DNA of 32,429 nt from Bacillus sp. 2205SS5-2. Its GTDB lineage: Bacteria; Bacillota; Bacilli; Bacillales; Bacillaceae_K. Every line of letters begins with the position of its first letter. Positions within the stretch are counted from its first letter, which is position 1. The translations under genes were made by a program, and so were the position numbers. The DNA is taken from contig NZ_JAYKTS010000038.1 in the NCBI RefSeq assembly GCF_037024155.1, positions 1 to 32,429 on the forward strand, given 5' to 3'. Under the pieces are notes generated by a model. The model saw only the letters and a program-made list of their open reading frames with translations, made no database searches and had not been told where the DNA came from. Of the stretch, positions 1 to 7,938 are shown in pieces.

Positions 1-106
1 AGCGCAAGCTAGTAAGATCCCTGAAAGATGATCAGGTTGATAGGTTCGAGGTGGAAGCGTGGTGACATGTGGAGCTGACGAATACTAATCGATCGAGGAC
101 TTAACC
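1..106 (+). rRNA. rrl: 23S ribosomal RNA, 3' end (partial)
   Basis: The first ~106 bases match the conserved 3' end of Firmicute 23S rRNA, including the stretch GAATACTAATCGATCGAGG followed by ACTTAACC. The gene enters from the left edge, so only the last part of domain VI is present. A 5S gene follows about 130 bp downstream in the same direction, as in an ordinary rRNA operon. The exact 3' end is estimated by comparison with the remembered B. subtilis sequence. Confidence 0.95.
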
Positions 107-235
107 AAACACAATAAGTGGTGATTACTCACTAACTTCATCAACCTTTATCTAGTTTTGAGAGTGTAATTTAAAAAAACTCTTGAAAAACATTTTGAAA
201 GATGATATAATAAGTATTGTCTTTTAGAAAATATG

Positions 236-352
<117 letters not shown>

Positions 353-371
353 TATTATTTTTAAAAATAGA

Positions 372-400
372 TAGACAAAAAATAATATCTATGCTATAAT
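372..400 (+). promoter_or_regulatory. Sigma-A-type promoter for the tRNA genes
   Basis: TAGACA (372-377) and a perfect TATAAT (395-400) are separated by exactly 17 bp, in the gap between 5S and the initiator tRNA. This suggests the tRNA pair has its own strong promoter as well as read-through from the rRNA operon. Confidence 0.7.
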
Positions 401-468
401 ATAATGAGTGCCATCAAATTGAATGATTTTTTTGAAAACATGAATAGTAAAAGTAACACTCTTATCGA

Positions 469-542
<74 letters not shown>

Positions 543-618
543 TACATTATTTTTTGCTGAAGTGAATAATTGAGGATGGTTGATAATATTTATTATTGGT
601 TATCGATCGGTATACTCT

Positions 619-680
619 CTAAAGCAAATTAATGTTACTTGTTTTGCTAAAGCAAATTAATGATAGTTATTTTGCTAAAG
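619..680 (+). repeat. Short direct repeats between the tRNA genes
   Basis: The 16-mer CTAAAGCAAATTAATG occurs at 619-634 and again at 647-662. A third partial copy (CTAAAG, preceded like the second by TTTTG) is at 675-680. The period is ~28 bp, entirely within the tRNA spacer. This looks like slippage duplication; no function is evident. Confidence 0.7.
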
Positions 681-691
681 AAAAAAACTTT

Positions 692-768
692 GGTCCGGTA
701 GTTCAGTTGGTTAGAATGCCTGCCTGTCACGCAGGAGGTCGCGGGTTCGAGTCCCGTCCGGACCGCCA
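692..768 (+). tRNA. tRNA-Asp (GTC anticodon)
   Basis: A 77-nt cloverleaf with acceptor stem GGTCCGG/CCGGACC, anticodon loop CTGTCAC (GTC, aspartate), T-loop GGTTCGAGTC and an encoded 3' CCA (766-768). It is probably co-transcribed with tRNA-fMet and ends before the hairpin terminator at 861-894. Confidence 0.96.
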
Positions 769-860
769 TTTTTGAAATTACAAACTGTAGTTTCTTTTTT
801 TTATTTATGGAGATTTTTGCTGATTTAGATGGAATAGGTTAGACTACATATAAAAGATAG

Positions 861-894
861 ATCCTTAGGATATGCTTATCCTAAGGATTTTTTT
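861..894 (+). terminator. Rho-independent terminator of the rRNA/tRNA unit
   Basis: A perfect 12-bp stem, ATCCTTAGGATA (861-872) paired with 877-888, with a 4-nt loop (TGCT), followed by a run of seven T. It lies ~90 bp after tRNA-Asp. Confidence 0.9.
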
Positions 895-1334
895 AAGAAA
901 TAGAAAGTATGAATTTAGAGGAGATAGATGAAGTGTCAAAAACATAACCCGAGCGATCATAAGGGAAAGCTACTTCATAGGTTAGTCCCTTGCCTTTGGA
1001 AAAGAACACTAAGTCATACATGTCAAGGGCTACATTCCGATTTGAAAAGTAACATTCTTTACGAGAATAGCTTTTGGCAAAAAATGCTACCTTTTGGAGC
1101 AGCTTTTTGTCTATTCTTGTACGAAATTCATACCTGAATGGAGCATTCAGTTAAGAATCAGACTAAATAGCAACAATGTCTAGCAAAAGACTCTTTCTTA
1201 AATAAAACTTTATTTTCATAGACGCAGTTAGAGCGATCATACAAAAAAGCTGGGCCAATTCTTTTGGATGGAATGGAACGAGTAATATAGAATTTTAGCG
1301 TTCAGTGCTATTCTTAGAGAAGGAGTATAAGAAT
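895..1334. other. Intergenic stretch before tsaE, no convincing gene
   Basis: About 440 bp without a recognisable gene. A 69-codon open frame at 928-1137 has an acceptable upstream GAGGAG. However, its Cys/His/Trp-rich translation resembles no family I know and looks like chance reading of intergenic DNA. GAGCGATCATA followed by a short A-rich tract occurs twice (951 and 1231). In B. subtilis, as I remember, thiL precedes tsaE; I see no remnant of it here. Confidence 0.5.
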
Positions 1335-1790
1335 ATGAATACAATTGAATTAGTTTCTCGAGGGTATGAAGAAACGCAGCAACTAGCCTACAATATTGCC
1401 AAAATGTTAGAACCCGGAGCTGTTCTTACATTAGAAGGGGATCTAGGGGCTGGGAAAACAACCTTTACAAAAGGATTAGCCAAGGGATTAGATATAAAAA
1501 GAACCGTCAACAGTCCGACCTTTACGATTATTAAAGAATACGAGGGACGACTACCTTTATACCATATGGACGTGTATCGTGTGGAAGATAGCTTCGAGGA
1601 TTTAGGATTTGAAGAATACTTTAGTGGTTCTGGCGTAACGGTTATAGAGTGGGCTCATTTGATTCAGGATCAGTTACCAACAGAACGCTTGGATATTTCC
1701 TTGTTTCATCAGGGAGTTGACGAAAGGAAAATTGTACTTTCCCCACGCGGTAATCGCTACGAGAACTTATGTAAGGAGTTATTTTCATGA
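1335..1790 (+). CDS. tsaE: tRNA threonylcarbamoyladenosine biosynthesis ATPase TsaE
   Basis: TsaE (YdiB family) is the small ATPase that works with TsaB and TsaD to transfer the threonylcarbamoyl group to A37 of ANN-decoding tRNAs. The 151-residue protein has a P-loop GDLGAGKT near residues 35-42. It also has the family signatures NSPTFTIIKEY and YHMDVYR, and a C-terminal VIEWA. Length is normal (about 150-158). I chose the ATG at 1335 because AGAAGGAG (1318-1325) sits 9 nt upstream. An in-frame GTG at 1305 would add ten residues that include this Shine-Dalgarno site. The stop overlaps the tsaB start (ATGA), so the two are translationally coupled in the tsaE-tsaB-rimI-tsaD operon. Confidence 0.95.
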   Translation: MNTIELVSRGYEETQQLAYNIAKMLEPGAVLTLEGDLGAGKTTFTKGLAKGLDIKRTVNSPTFTIIKEYEGRLPLYHMDVYRVEDSFEDLGFEEYFSGSGVTVIEWAHLIQDQLPTERLDISLFHQGVDERKIVLSPRGNRYENLCKELFS

Positions 1791-2512
1791 AAATATTAGC
1801 CATAGATACATCTAACTATCCACTAGGTGTAAGTTTAATGACAGAGGATACGATTGTTGGGGAATATATCACTTATATAAAAAAGAATCACTCTGTTCGA
1901 GCTATGCCTGCCATTGAACATTTATTAAAAGAGTGTGATTGGACACCAAAAGAGCTAGAAAAGATTGTCGTGGCGAAGGGCCCAGGTTCCTATACGGGTG
2001 TTCGCATTGGAGTGACGATTGCTAAGACGCTTGCTTGGTCGTTGAAGATACCAATTGTGGGTGTTTCCAGTTTAGCCGTAATGTCGTCTGTTGGGCGTTA
2101 TTTTAATGGGTATATATGTCCGTTAGTTGATGCGAGAAGAGGGCAAATATACACGGGCTTATATTCGTATCATAGCGGGCAACAAGCTGAAGTGGCTTTG
2201 GACTGTAATGTATTGGCTGTTGATTGGCTAATGGAATTAAAAGAAAAGAACCAGCCTGTGTTGTTTGTTGGGAATGACGTCAGCTTGCATAAAAAATCCA
2301 TTCAATCTATTTTAGGGGACCAAGCGGTATTTAATGAGCTAACAGAGCAAAATCCTAGACCATCTGAATTAGGGATATTAGGGATGAATAAACAAGAAGA
2401 AGACACTCATTCTCTTGTACCTAATTATATTCGATTAGCAGAAGCTGAAGTGAAGTGGTTAGAGGCACAAACCAACCAACGAGGGTTTATTCATGATATC
2501 AATAAAAAATAG
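1787..2512 (+). CDS. tsaB: tRNA threonylcarbamoyladenosine biosynthesis protein TsaB
   Basis: TsaB (YeaZ/YdiC family) is an ASKHA-fold protein. It lacks catalysis of its own but dimerises with TsaD and supports TsaE in t6A synthesis in the cytoplasm. The 241-residue sequence opens with the family hallmark KILAIDTSNYPLGVSL. It has the conserved GPGSYTGVRIG near residue 66 and the motif PLVDARRGQIYTGLY. The C-terminal half is more variable, as usual. The start overlaps the tsaE stop by 4 nt and the 3' end overlaps rimI by 20 nt, indicating tight operon packing. No abnormality is seen. Confidence 0.95.
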   Translation: MKILAIDTSNYPLGVSLMTEDTIVGEYITYIKKNHSVRAMPAIEHLLKECDWTPKELEKIVVAKGPGSYTGVRIGVTIAKTLAWSLKIPIVGVSSLAVMSSVGRYFNGYICPLVDARRGQIYTGLYSYHSGQQAEVALDCNVLAVDWLMELKEKNQPVLFVGNDVSLHKKSIQSILGDQAVFNELTEQNPRPSELGILGMNKQEEDTHSLVPNYIRLAEAEVKWLEAQTNQRGFIHDINKK

Positions 2513-2954
2513 TTTATTTCGATTAATGGAAATTGAAGATGTCCCGAGAGTCATGGATGTTGAACTAGCTTCTTTTTCTGTACCTTGGAAAGAAGAGGCT
2601 TTTTACAGCGAGTTGCTACATAATAAATTTGCTAAGTATTTTGTGCTGGAAAACGATGAAAAAATTATTGGGTATTGTGGGATGTGGTTCGTAGTAGATG
2701 AAGTGCATATCACCAATATCGCGATTCTTCCTGAATGTCGAGGATGGAAGTTAGGAGAAGCTTTATTAACATTTGTGATGGAGTATGCTATTTCACATGG
2801 TGCGACTTCGATGACATTAGAGGTACGATTGAGCAATACGCCAGCTCAAGGACTTTATAGGAAATTAGGATTTGAAAATGGCGGCATCCGAAAAAATTAT
2901 TATAGTGATAATCAAGAGGATGCTTTAGTAATGTGGGTGAAATTAGATGAGTAA
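2493..2954 (+). CDS. rimI: Ribosomal protein S18-alanine N-acetyltransferase RimI
   Basis: A GNAT-fold acetyltransferase of 153 residues, expected to acetylate the N-terminal alanine of ribosomal protein S18 (family knowledge). The GNAT core is visible: [20 protein letters not shown] carries beta-4 and the acetyl-CoA pyrophosphate loop (RGxxLG). [13 protein letters not shown] is the beta-5/alpha-4 segment, and the RimI-specific tail [20 protein letters not shown] follows. The ATG at 2493 is preferred over the Met at 2526 because family members have about 10 residues before the first strand and GAGG lies upstream. It sits between tsaB and tsaD and overlaps both (20 and 8 nt), the usual Firmicute arrangement. 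Confidence 0.93.
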   Translation: MISIKNSLFRLMEIEDVPRVMDVELASFSVPWKEEAFYSELLHNKFAKYFVLENDEKIIGYCGMWFVVDEVHITNIAILPECRGWKLGEALLTFVMEYAISHGATSMTLEVRLSNTPAQGLYRKLGFENGGIRKNYYSDNQEDALVMWVKLDE

Positions 2955-3957
2955 AGATGTAATTGTATTAGGAATTGAAACAAGCTGTGACGAAACGGCC
3001 GCTGCCATAATAAAAAATGGAACAGAGATCATCGCCAACGTAGTAGCTTCTCAAATTGAGAGTCATAAACGTTTTGGTGGAGTTGTTCCTGAAATTGCTT
3101 CGAGACATCATGTTGAAGAGATCACGCTTGTACTTGAGGAAACGCTAAAGGAAGCCAATATGACATTTAGTGATATTGATGCAATAGCGGTAACAGAAGG
3201 ACCTGGGCTCGTGGGTGCACTATTAATAGGAGTAAACGCAGCGAAAGCGATTGCTTTTGCGCATAATATTCCAATCATTGGTGTCCATCACATTTCTGGT
3301 CATATTTATGCTAATCGTCTTGTGAAAGAGATGGAATTCCCACTTCTTTCGCTTGTAGTTTCTGGAGGTCATACAGAACTGGTATATATGAAGGAACATG
3401 GTTCATTTGACGTTATTGGGGAAACAAGGGATGACGCAGCAGGAGAAGCTTATGATAAAGTGGCAAGAACGCTTAAACTTCCTTATCCAGGAGGTCCACA
3501 TATTGATCGATTAGCCCAATTAGGTACTCCTTCGATTAAGCTGCCTCGAGCTTGGTTAGAAGAGGGTTCATATGATTTTAGTTTTAGTGGACTAAAATCA
3601 GCTGTCATCAATACCCTTCATAATGCTGCTCAAAAAGGAGAGAAAATCTCTCCAGAAGATTTATCGGCTAGTTTTCAAGAAAGTGTGATTGATGTATTGG
3701 TCACTAAAGCAGTTCGGGCAACAAAGGAATATGGAGTTCAGCAACTTCTTCTTGCTGGTGGAGTAGCTGCAAATAAGGGGTTAAGAAGTCGCTTAGAAGA
3801 AACCTTTAACGAATTGCCAGAAGTAGAACTTGTCATTCCTCCTCTTTCATTGTGTACAGATAATGCCGCAATGATTGGGGCTGTAGGGACTGTTATGTAT
3901 CAGCAAGGAAAAAGAGGTAATCTAGCGATGAATGGAAACCCTGGATTAGAGTTATAA
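2947..3957 (+). CDS. tsaD: tRNA N6-adenosine threonylcarbamoyltransferase TsaD
   Basis: TsaD (Gcp/Kae1/YgjD) is the catalytic subunit that transfers threonylcarbamoyl from its AMP adduct to A37 of tRNA. The 336-residue protein has the full ASKHA signature. This includes [15 protein letters not shown] at the N-terminus, the metal-binding HHISGH with His115 and His119, VVSGGHTEL near residue 138, and a C-terminal [10 protein letters not shown] with a conserved Asp. Length is typical. It is the last gene of the operon, overlapping rimI by 8 nt, and is followed by a strong terminator at 4038-4080. The spacer beyond contains the DnaA-box cluster. Confidence 0.97.
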   Translation: MSKDVIVLGIETSCDETAAAIIKNGTEIIANVVASQIESHKRFGGVVPEIASRHHVEEITLVLEETLKEANMTFSDIDAIAVTEGPGLVGALLIGVNAAKAIAFAHNIPIIGVHHISGHIYANRLVKEMEFPLLSLVVSGGHTELVYMKEHGSFDVIGETRDDAAGEAYDKVARTLKLPYPGGPHIDRLAQLGTPSIKLPRAWLEEGSYDFSFSGLKSAVINTLHNAAQKGEKISPEDLSASFQESVIDVLVTKAVRATKEYGVQQLLLAGGVAANKGLRSRLEETFNELPEVELVIPPLSLCTDNAAMIGAVGTVMYQQGKRGNLAMNGNPGLEL

Positions 3958-4037
3958 AGCACATTTTATTTGAGAGCATTGAAAAAATAATTACTTCTCT
4001 ATGGACTGAAGATTTTTATTAATATACAGAAAATTAA

Positions 4038-4080
4038 AGAAGCGAAGAACCTATGTATAATGGGGTCTTCGCTTCTTTTT
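4038..4080 (+). terminator. Terminator of the tsaEB-rimI-tsaD operon
   Basis: AGAAGCGAAGA (4038-4048) pairs perfectly over 11 bp with TCTTCGCTTCT (4066-4076), and a T-run follows to 4080. It lies 80 bp after the tsaD stop. Confidence 0.9.
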
Positions 4081-4297
4081 CTCGCTAGTGACTCTTGTCA
4101 AAGGAACAGGAAACTTGTGTGTATGTTGATGTGAAGGAGAGAGGTTAAATAATGCTGTGAGGTGAAATGTAGAGGCTGTGTAAAGAATGAGTCTTCATTA
4201 CAGTGATCATAAGCTAAGCGCAAAAACGAGGCAAACGCCGATGATCAGTTCTGATTATACGCTTATCACCGATAGGTCAAGGTCAATGCTTTACTTT

Positions 4298-4512
4298 GTG
4301 GATAACCAATTTTTGAGGAAGAAGAGGAAGTAGAACGTCTGTTTTGTACACAGACTGTGGATAAGTTGTTAATAACTTTGTATATCTTGTGAGCAACATA
4401 TAATAAAACCGCTTACTTTTTGGATGATTTTGTGGATAAAACAATAAAAAAATGTGGATAATGTGGAAAAGTCCTGTGATTATATTAGTATAAAGGTTTT
4501 GGTTGTGGATAA
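4298..4512 (+). promoter_or_regulatory. Cluster of five perfect DnaA boxes
   Basis: The 9-mer TGTGGATAA (complement of the consensus DnaA box TTATCCACA) occurs five times in the same orientation: 4298-4306, 4356-4364, 4431-4439, 4453-4461 and 4504-4512. A near match, TGTGGAAAA, is at 4463-4471. The surroundings are AT-rich and non-coding (3958-4563), between two facing terminators. No open frame, dnaA or dnaN gene is nearby, so this is not a standard oriC. A DnaA-titrating or replication-control cluster is the likely reading. Confidence 0.85.
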
Positions 4513-4530
4513 AAATGTGAATATTATTTT

Positions 4531-4559
4531 AAAAAAACATCCCCTGCGTGGGCAGGGGA
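4531..4559 (-). terminator. Terminator of the ABC-F gene (minus strand)
   Basis: On the minus strand, GCAGGGGA-type arms (TCCCCTGC at 4540-4547 pairing with 4552-4559, loop GTGG) are followed by ATG and a run of seven T (4537-4531). It begins 5 bp beyond the stop of the minus-strand ATPase gene. Confidence 0.88.
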
Positions 4560-4563
4560 AAGG

Positions 4564-6489
4564 CTATGTTTGGAGTTGTTCCCATTCTTCTAAAAGGTCA
4601 TTATATGTTTTTTGAGCTGCAAGAACATCATCATTTAACTGCTTCACTTTTTCAGCGTTCTGATAGATGTCAGAATCAAATAGCATGGCTTCTTTTTCTT
4701 CAATCTCATTTTCAAGCTTTTCTATATATTCTTCGATTTCTTCAATTCTTCGTATTCGTTGACGTTCTAGTTTCTTTGCCTCTTTATCCATTCGGTGGTT
4801 TTCCTTTGTGTCAATCTGAGGCGTAACGATGGATGCACCACGTTCTTTTTCTTCCAATAAAGCAAGCTCGATCATTTCTTCCTTTTTATGGACGTAATAA
4901 TCATAGTCACCAAGATATTCTTTGGCTTCTGTTGTGGATAATTCAAGAACTTTTGTTGCGATACGATTGATGAAGTAGCGATCATGGGAAACGAATAAGA
5001 TCGTACCTGGGTAATGAATTAATGCATTTTCAAGAACTTCTTTGCTATCAAGATCAAGATGATTTGTTGGCTCATCTAGAATAAGTACATTTGATTTTTC
5101 TAACATCATCTTAGCAAGAGCTAATCGGGCTTTTTCGCCACCACTTAGAGTTGAAACAGACTTGAGTACATCATCTCCTGAAAATAAGAAATTGCCCAGA
5201 ACAGTTCGGATTTCCTTTTCCGTCTTCATCGAGTAATCATCCCACAGTTCATGAATCACGGTTTTATTGGAAGTTAGCTCGGCTTGTTCTTGATCATAAT
5301 AGCCAATCTTGACGTTCGCTCCAAAGTGGTAGTTGCCAGAAAGGGATGGAAGTTTTCCCACTAGTGTCTTGATTAAGGTAGACTTCCCGACTCCGTTTGG
5401 ACCAACTAAGGCAATACTATCTCCTCTTGAAGCCTGAAATTTAATATTTGAAGAAATTGGTTCTTGGTGATAACCTATTGTTAAATCTTGAACTTTTAAA
5501 ACATCATTCCCACTTTGCCGTTCAATTTCAAAAGAAAAATGGGCAGATTTTTCATCACCAAGCGGTTGAGACATGAGGTCCATTCGCTCGAGTTTTTTTC
5601 GCCTGCTTTGTGCCATTTTTGTAGTGGAAGCTCGGGCAATGTTTTTTTGAATGAAATCTTGCAAACGAGCTACTTCAGCTTGCTGTCTTTCAAATTGCTT
5701 ACTCTCGCGTTCATAGTCGTCGGCTTTCTTTTGTAAATAATCACTATAATTGCCGTGATATTTCTTTGTGTTTCTCCGTGATACTTCATAAACATGATTG
5801 ACGACTTTATCTAAAAAATAGCGATCATGAGAGACAATCAAGATGGAACCTGAATAGCCCTGTAAATATTGCTCTAGCCAAGAGAGTGTTTCAATATCTA
5901 AATGGTTAGTGGGCTCATCTAGGATGAGTAAATCAGGTTTTGTTAAGAGAAGTTTAGCCAAAGCTAGTCTCGTTTTTTGTCCGCCACTTAATGTGGAGAT
6001 TTTGGTAGAATAATCAAAGTTAGCAAAATTCAATCCGTGGAGAATAGAGCGAATATCCGATTCATACTGATAGCCGCCTAAATCCTTAAATTTCACCGTT
6101 AAGCGATCATATTCGGATAGTGTCCGTTCATAAGCCTCTGTGTTTTCATAAATATCTGGTGAAGCCATCTCAAGCTCTAATTTGCGTAAATCCGCTTCAT
6201 GTTGTAAAACATGCTCAAATACAGATAGCATCTCGTCCCAAATCGATAGACTGGATTCCAGTCCTGTATGCTGAGCTAAATAGCCCATGGTCACATGTTT
6301 TGGTTTTATTATTTCTCCTGAATCAAAGGAAAGTTGATTGGAGATGATTTTTAGTAAAGTTGACTTTCCAGCACCATTTCTACCTACAAGTGCAATTCGA
6401 TCTTTAGATTTCAGTTCTAGTTTAATATTTGATAAAATCATTTCTGCCCCGAAGTACTTTGTTACATTATTGACTTGTAATAAAATCAT
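4564..6489 (-). CDS. ydiF: ABC-F family ATPase, YdiF-like (ribosome-associated)
   Basis: A soluble protein of 641 residues with two ABC domains and no membrane segments, the layout of ABC-F translation factors that act in the ribosomal E site. Domain 1 has Walker A GRNGAGKST at 36-44, signature LSGGQKTRLALAKLL and Walker B LLILDEPTNHLD. Domain 2 has GPNGVGKSTLIK, LSGGEKARLALAKMM and VLILDEPTNHLD. The linker is Lys/Arg-rich (DDYERESKQFERQQAEVARL). The C-terminus is a charged coiled coil (KKLERQRIRRIEEIEEYIEK and following residues). The start has GAGGTG 7 nt upstream. Length and position match B. subtilis YdiF (about 642 residues). Whether it gives antibiotic protection or general translation help cannot be read from the sequence. 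Confidence 0.93.
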   Translation of the reverse strand: MILLQVNNVTKYFGAEMILSNIKLELKSKDRIALVGRNGAGKSTLLKIISNQLSFDSGEIIKPKHVTMGYLAQHTGLESSLSIWDEMLSVFEHVLQHEADLRKLELEMASPDIYENTEAYERTLSEYDRLTVKFKDLGGYQYESDIRSILHGLNFANFDYSTKISTLSGGQKTRLALAKLLLTKPDLLILDEPTNHLDIETLSWLEQYLQGYSGSILIVSHDRYFLDKVVNHVYEVSRRNTKKYHGNYSDYLQKKADDYERESKQFERQQAEVARLQDFIQKNIARASTTKMAQSRRKKLERMDLMSQPLGDEKSAHFSFEIERQSGNDVLKVQDLTIGYHQEPISSNIKFQASRGDSIALVGPNGVGKSTLIKTLVGKLPSLSGNYHFGANVKIGYYDQEQAELTSNKTVIHELWDDYSMKTEKEIRTVLGNFLFSGDDVLKSVSTLSGGEKARLALAKMMLEKSNVLILDEPTNHLDLDSKEVLENALIHYPGTILFVSHDRYFINRIATKVLELSTTEAKEYLGDYDYYVHKKEEMIELALLEEKERGASIVTPQIDTKENHRMDKEAKKLERQRIRRIEEIEEYIEKLENEIEEKEAMLFDSDIYQNAEKVKQLNDDVLAAQKTYNDLLEEWEQLQT

Positions 6490-6775
6490 ATATTCACCTC
6501 ATTCATCTCGTTTAAACTGGTCAGTAACTCTTCAAGTGTCCGAGTAATTTAGTTTCCAGTAAGAAACCAATCAGCTTTACTAGCGAACTGTACTATAAAA
6601 TGCGGAAGGTTTTACTTCATCTTATCGACTATTTTTGATAGGTTTCAACAGCAAAATCGAGGATTCCATCGAAAAATAAACGAAAGAGTCACAATATATA
6701 AGAAAAGAGTCTTATACAAACAGTGTATCGCACTTAAAACAAGTTGAGCAATAGCAGGACTTGTGAAAAAGGTAA

Positions 6776-6804
6776 CAGACAATCTTGACGAAATAGTGTA
6801 TGAT
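6776..6804 (+). promoter_or_regulatory. Candidate promoter of rex-tatAC
   Basis: CAGACA (6776-6781) and TATGAT (6799-6804) are spaced by 17 bp, about 220 bp upstream of rex. The -35 box is weak. A TTGTGA half-site at 6761-6766 abuts it, which would allow autoregulation, but that is conjecture. Confidence 0.4.
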
Positions 6805-6921
6805 AATGAATGAAGAGGAGAATGTCTACATCAGGCATGCCTTTAATTAAAATTGATTCATCTGCAAAGAAAAGTGATATATTTCCGACCAAGAGGAATC
6901 TAAACAGCTAGTTCGAGATTA

Positions 6922-6936
6922 ATGGAAGCGTTTCCG
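6922..6936 (+). promoter_or_regulatory. Catabolite-responsive element (cre)-like site upstream of rex
   Basis: ATGGAAGCGTTTCCG fits the CcpA consensus WTGNAANCGNWNNCW at all but the last position, and its GGAA...TTCC arms are symmetric. It lies ~90 bp before the rex start, downstream of the candidate promoter, where a CcpA site would act as a roadblock. Confidence 0.45.
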
Positions 6937-7025
6937 AAAATAGGATTCAATACAAAATGAGCCGAAAGCTCTATTAAATAGAAAAATCGAGAGATGATTG
7001 GCTCAAAAATAGAGAGGGATTAGAA

Positions 7026-7694
7026 ATGAATCAAGACACAATGAAAATACCGCAAGCTACCGCAAAACGCTTGCCTCTATATTATCGGTTTATTCAAAAC
7101 TTACATTCTTCAGGTAAACAAAGAGTGTCCTCGAAAGAATTAAGTGAGGCCGTAAAAGTAGATTCGGCTACGATTAGAAGAGACTTTTCTTATTTTGGTG
7201 CACTTGGGAAAAAAGGCTATGGTTATAATGTGAACTATTTGCTAAGCTTTTTTAGTAAAACACTAAACCAGGATGAAGTCACCAAGGTTGGATTAATTGG
7301 AGTAGGAAACTTAGGCACAGCTTTTCTTCACTATAATTTTTTGAAAAATAATAACACGAAAATTGAGATGGCCTTTGAAGTGAATCCTGATAAAGTGGGC
7401 ATGAGTATAGGTGACGTACCGATTTATGCTTTAGACGATTTAGAAGAGAAAATCAAGGAAAGCAACATAGAGGTGGTTATTTTGACCGTACCCGCTCCTG
7501 TTGCTCAAACGATAACGGATCGCTTAGTGAGTGCGAATGTGAAAGGGATTTTGAATTTCACGCCGGCACGGTTAAATGTTCCTTCGTCTATTCGAATCCA
7601 TCATATTGATTTAGCGGTTGAATTGCAGTCGCTAGTTTATTTCTTGAAGAACTATTCTACTAAGGACACGGAAACGTCACAAGAAGGGCTTTAA
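7026..7694 (+). CDS. rex: Redox-sensing transcriptional repressor Rex
   Basis: Rex senses the NADH/NAD+ ratio and represses fermentation and respiration genes when NADH is low. The 222-residue protein has an N-terminal winged helix with the recognition segment [23 protein letters not shown]-type wing (about residues 45-67). A Rossmann domain follows, with the dinucleotide motif [12 protein letters not shown] (88-99). The acidic FEVNPDKVG segment and the C-terminal swapped helix [20 protein letters not shown] complete it. AGAGAGG lies upstream of the ATG. Length is typical (about 211-215) with a slightly longer, Ser/Thr-rich tail. It precedes tatA-tatC, as in B. subtilis (ydiH-tatAY-tatCY). 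Confidence 0.95.
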   Translation: MNQDTMKIPQATAKRLPLYYRFIQNLHSSGKQRVSSKELSEAVKVDSATIRRDFSYFGALGKKGYGYNVNYLLSFFSKTLNQDEVTKVGLIGVGNLGTAFLHYNFLKNNNTKIEMAFEVNPDKVGMSIGDVPIYALDDLEEKIKESNIEVVILTVPAPVAQTITDRLVSANVKGILNFTPARLNVPSSIRIHHIDLAVELQSLVYFLKNYSTKDTETSQEGL

Positions 7695-7750
7695 GAAATT
7701 AGGATTTAGGGGTAAAATGATGTAATATAGTACTGAGGAGGTGTAGCGTA

Positions 7751-7921
7751 ATGCCAGGTCCAGGTAGTCTTGTAGCAATAGCAGTAGTTGCACTATTAAT
7801 TTTCGGTCCCAAAAAGTTACCAGAACTAGGGAAAGCAATGGGAAGTACGTTGCGCGAATTCAAAAATGCCACAAAAGGCTTAGCGGATGACGAAGACAAA
7901 GACAAAAATGATGCTAAGTAA
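7751..7921 (+). CDS. tatA: Twin-arginine translocase subunit TatA
   Basis: A short gene of 56 codons. TatA forms the protein-conducting part of the Tat pathway, which exports folded, cofactor-bearing proteins. The translation opens with [18 protein letters not shown], a single N-terminal membrane helix. It is followed by the hallmark [20 protein letters not shown] (hinge plus amphipathic helix), then NATKGL and an acidic tail [11 protein letters not shown]. It closely resembles TatAY of B. subtilis. AGGAGG (7736-7742) precedes the ATG. tatC starts 17 bp after the stop, so the pair is a minimal TatA-TatC system without TatB. Confidence 0.95.
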   Translation: MPGPGSLVAIAVVALLIFGPKKLPELGKAMGSTLREFKNATKGLADDEDKDKNDAK

Positions 7922-7938
7922 ATGTTAGGTGATTGACG

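Larger units (their letters stand above)
6490..7025. other. Divergent intergenic region between ydiF and rex
   Basis: About 535 bp with no credible gene. It must hold the promoters for the minus-strand ABC-F gene and for rex-tatAC. Candidate elements are listed separately (promoter 6776-6804, cre-like site 6922-6936). A TTGTGA half-site of the Rex operator type occurs at 6761-6766 just upstream of that promoter, but its right half is poor. B. subtilis, as I recall, carries moaC here; no trace of it is visible. Confidence 0.5.

Noticed and set aside
928-1137. 69-codon open frame with a GAGGAG upstream
   Set aside because: Translation is rich in rare residues, matches no family I know, and sits in the gap after a terminator; treated as chance.
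4298-4512. Chromosomal origin oriC
   Set aside because: No dnaA, dnaN or rpmH genes, and all neighbours are the tsaD/ydiF block, which lies away from oriC in Bacillus.
6808-6911. Short open frame after the rex promoter (MKRRMSTSGMPLIKIDSSAK...)
   Set aside because: 33 codons, no properly spaced ribosome site, no similarity to moaC; probably untranslated leader.
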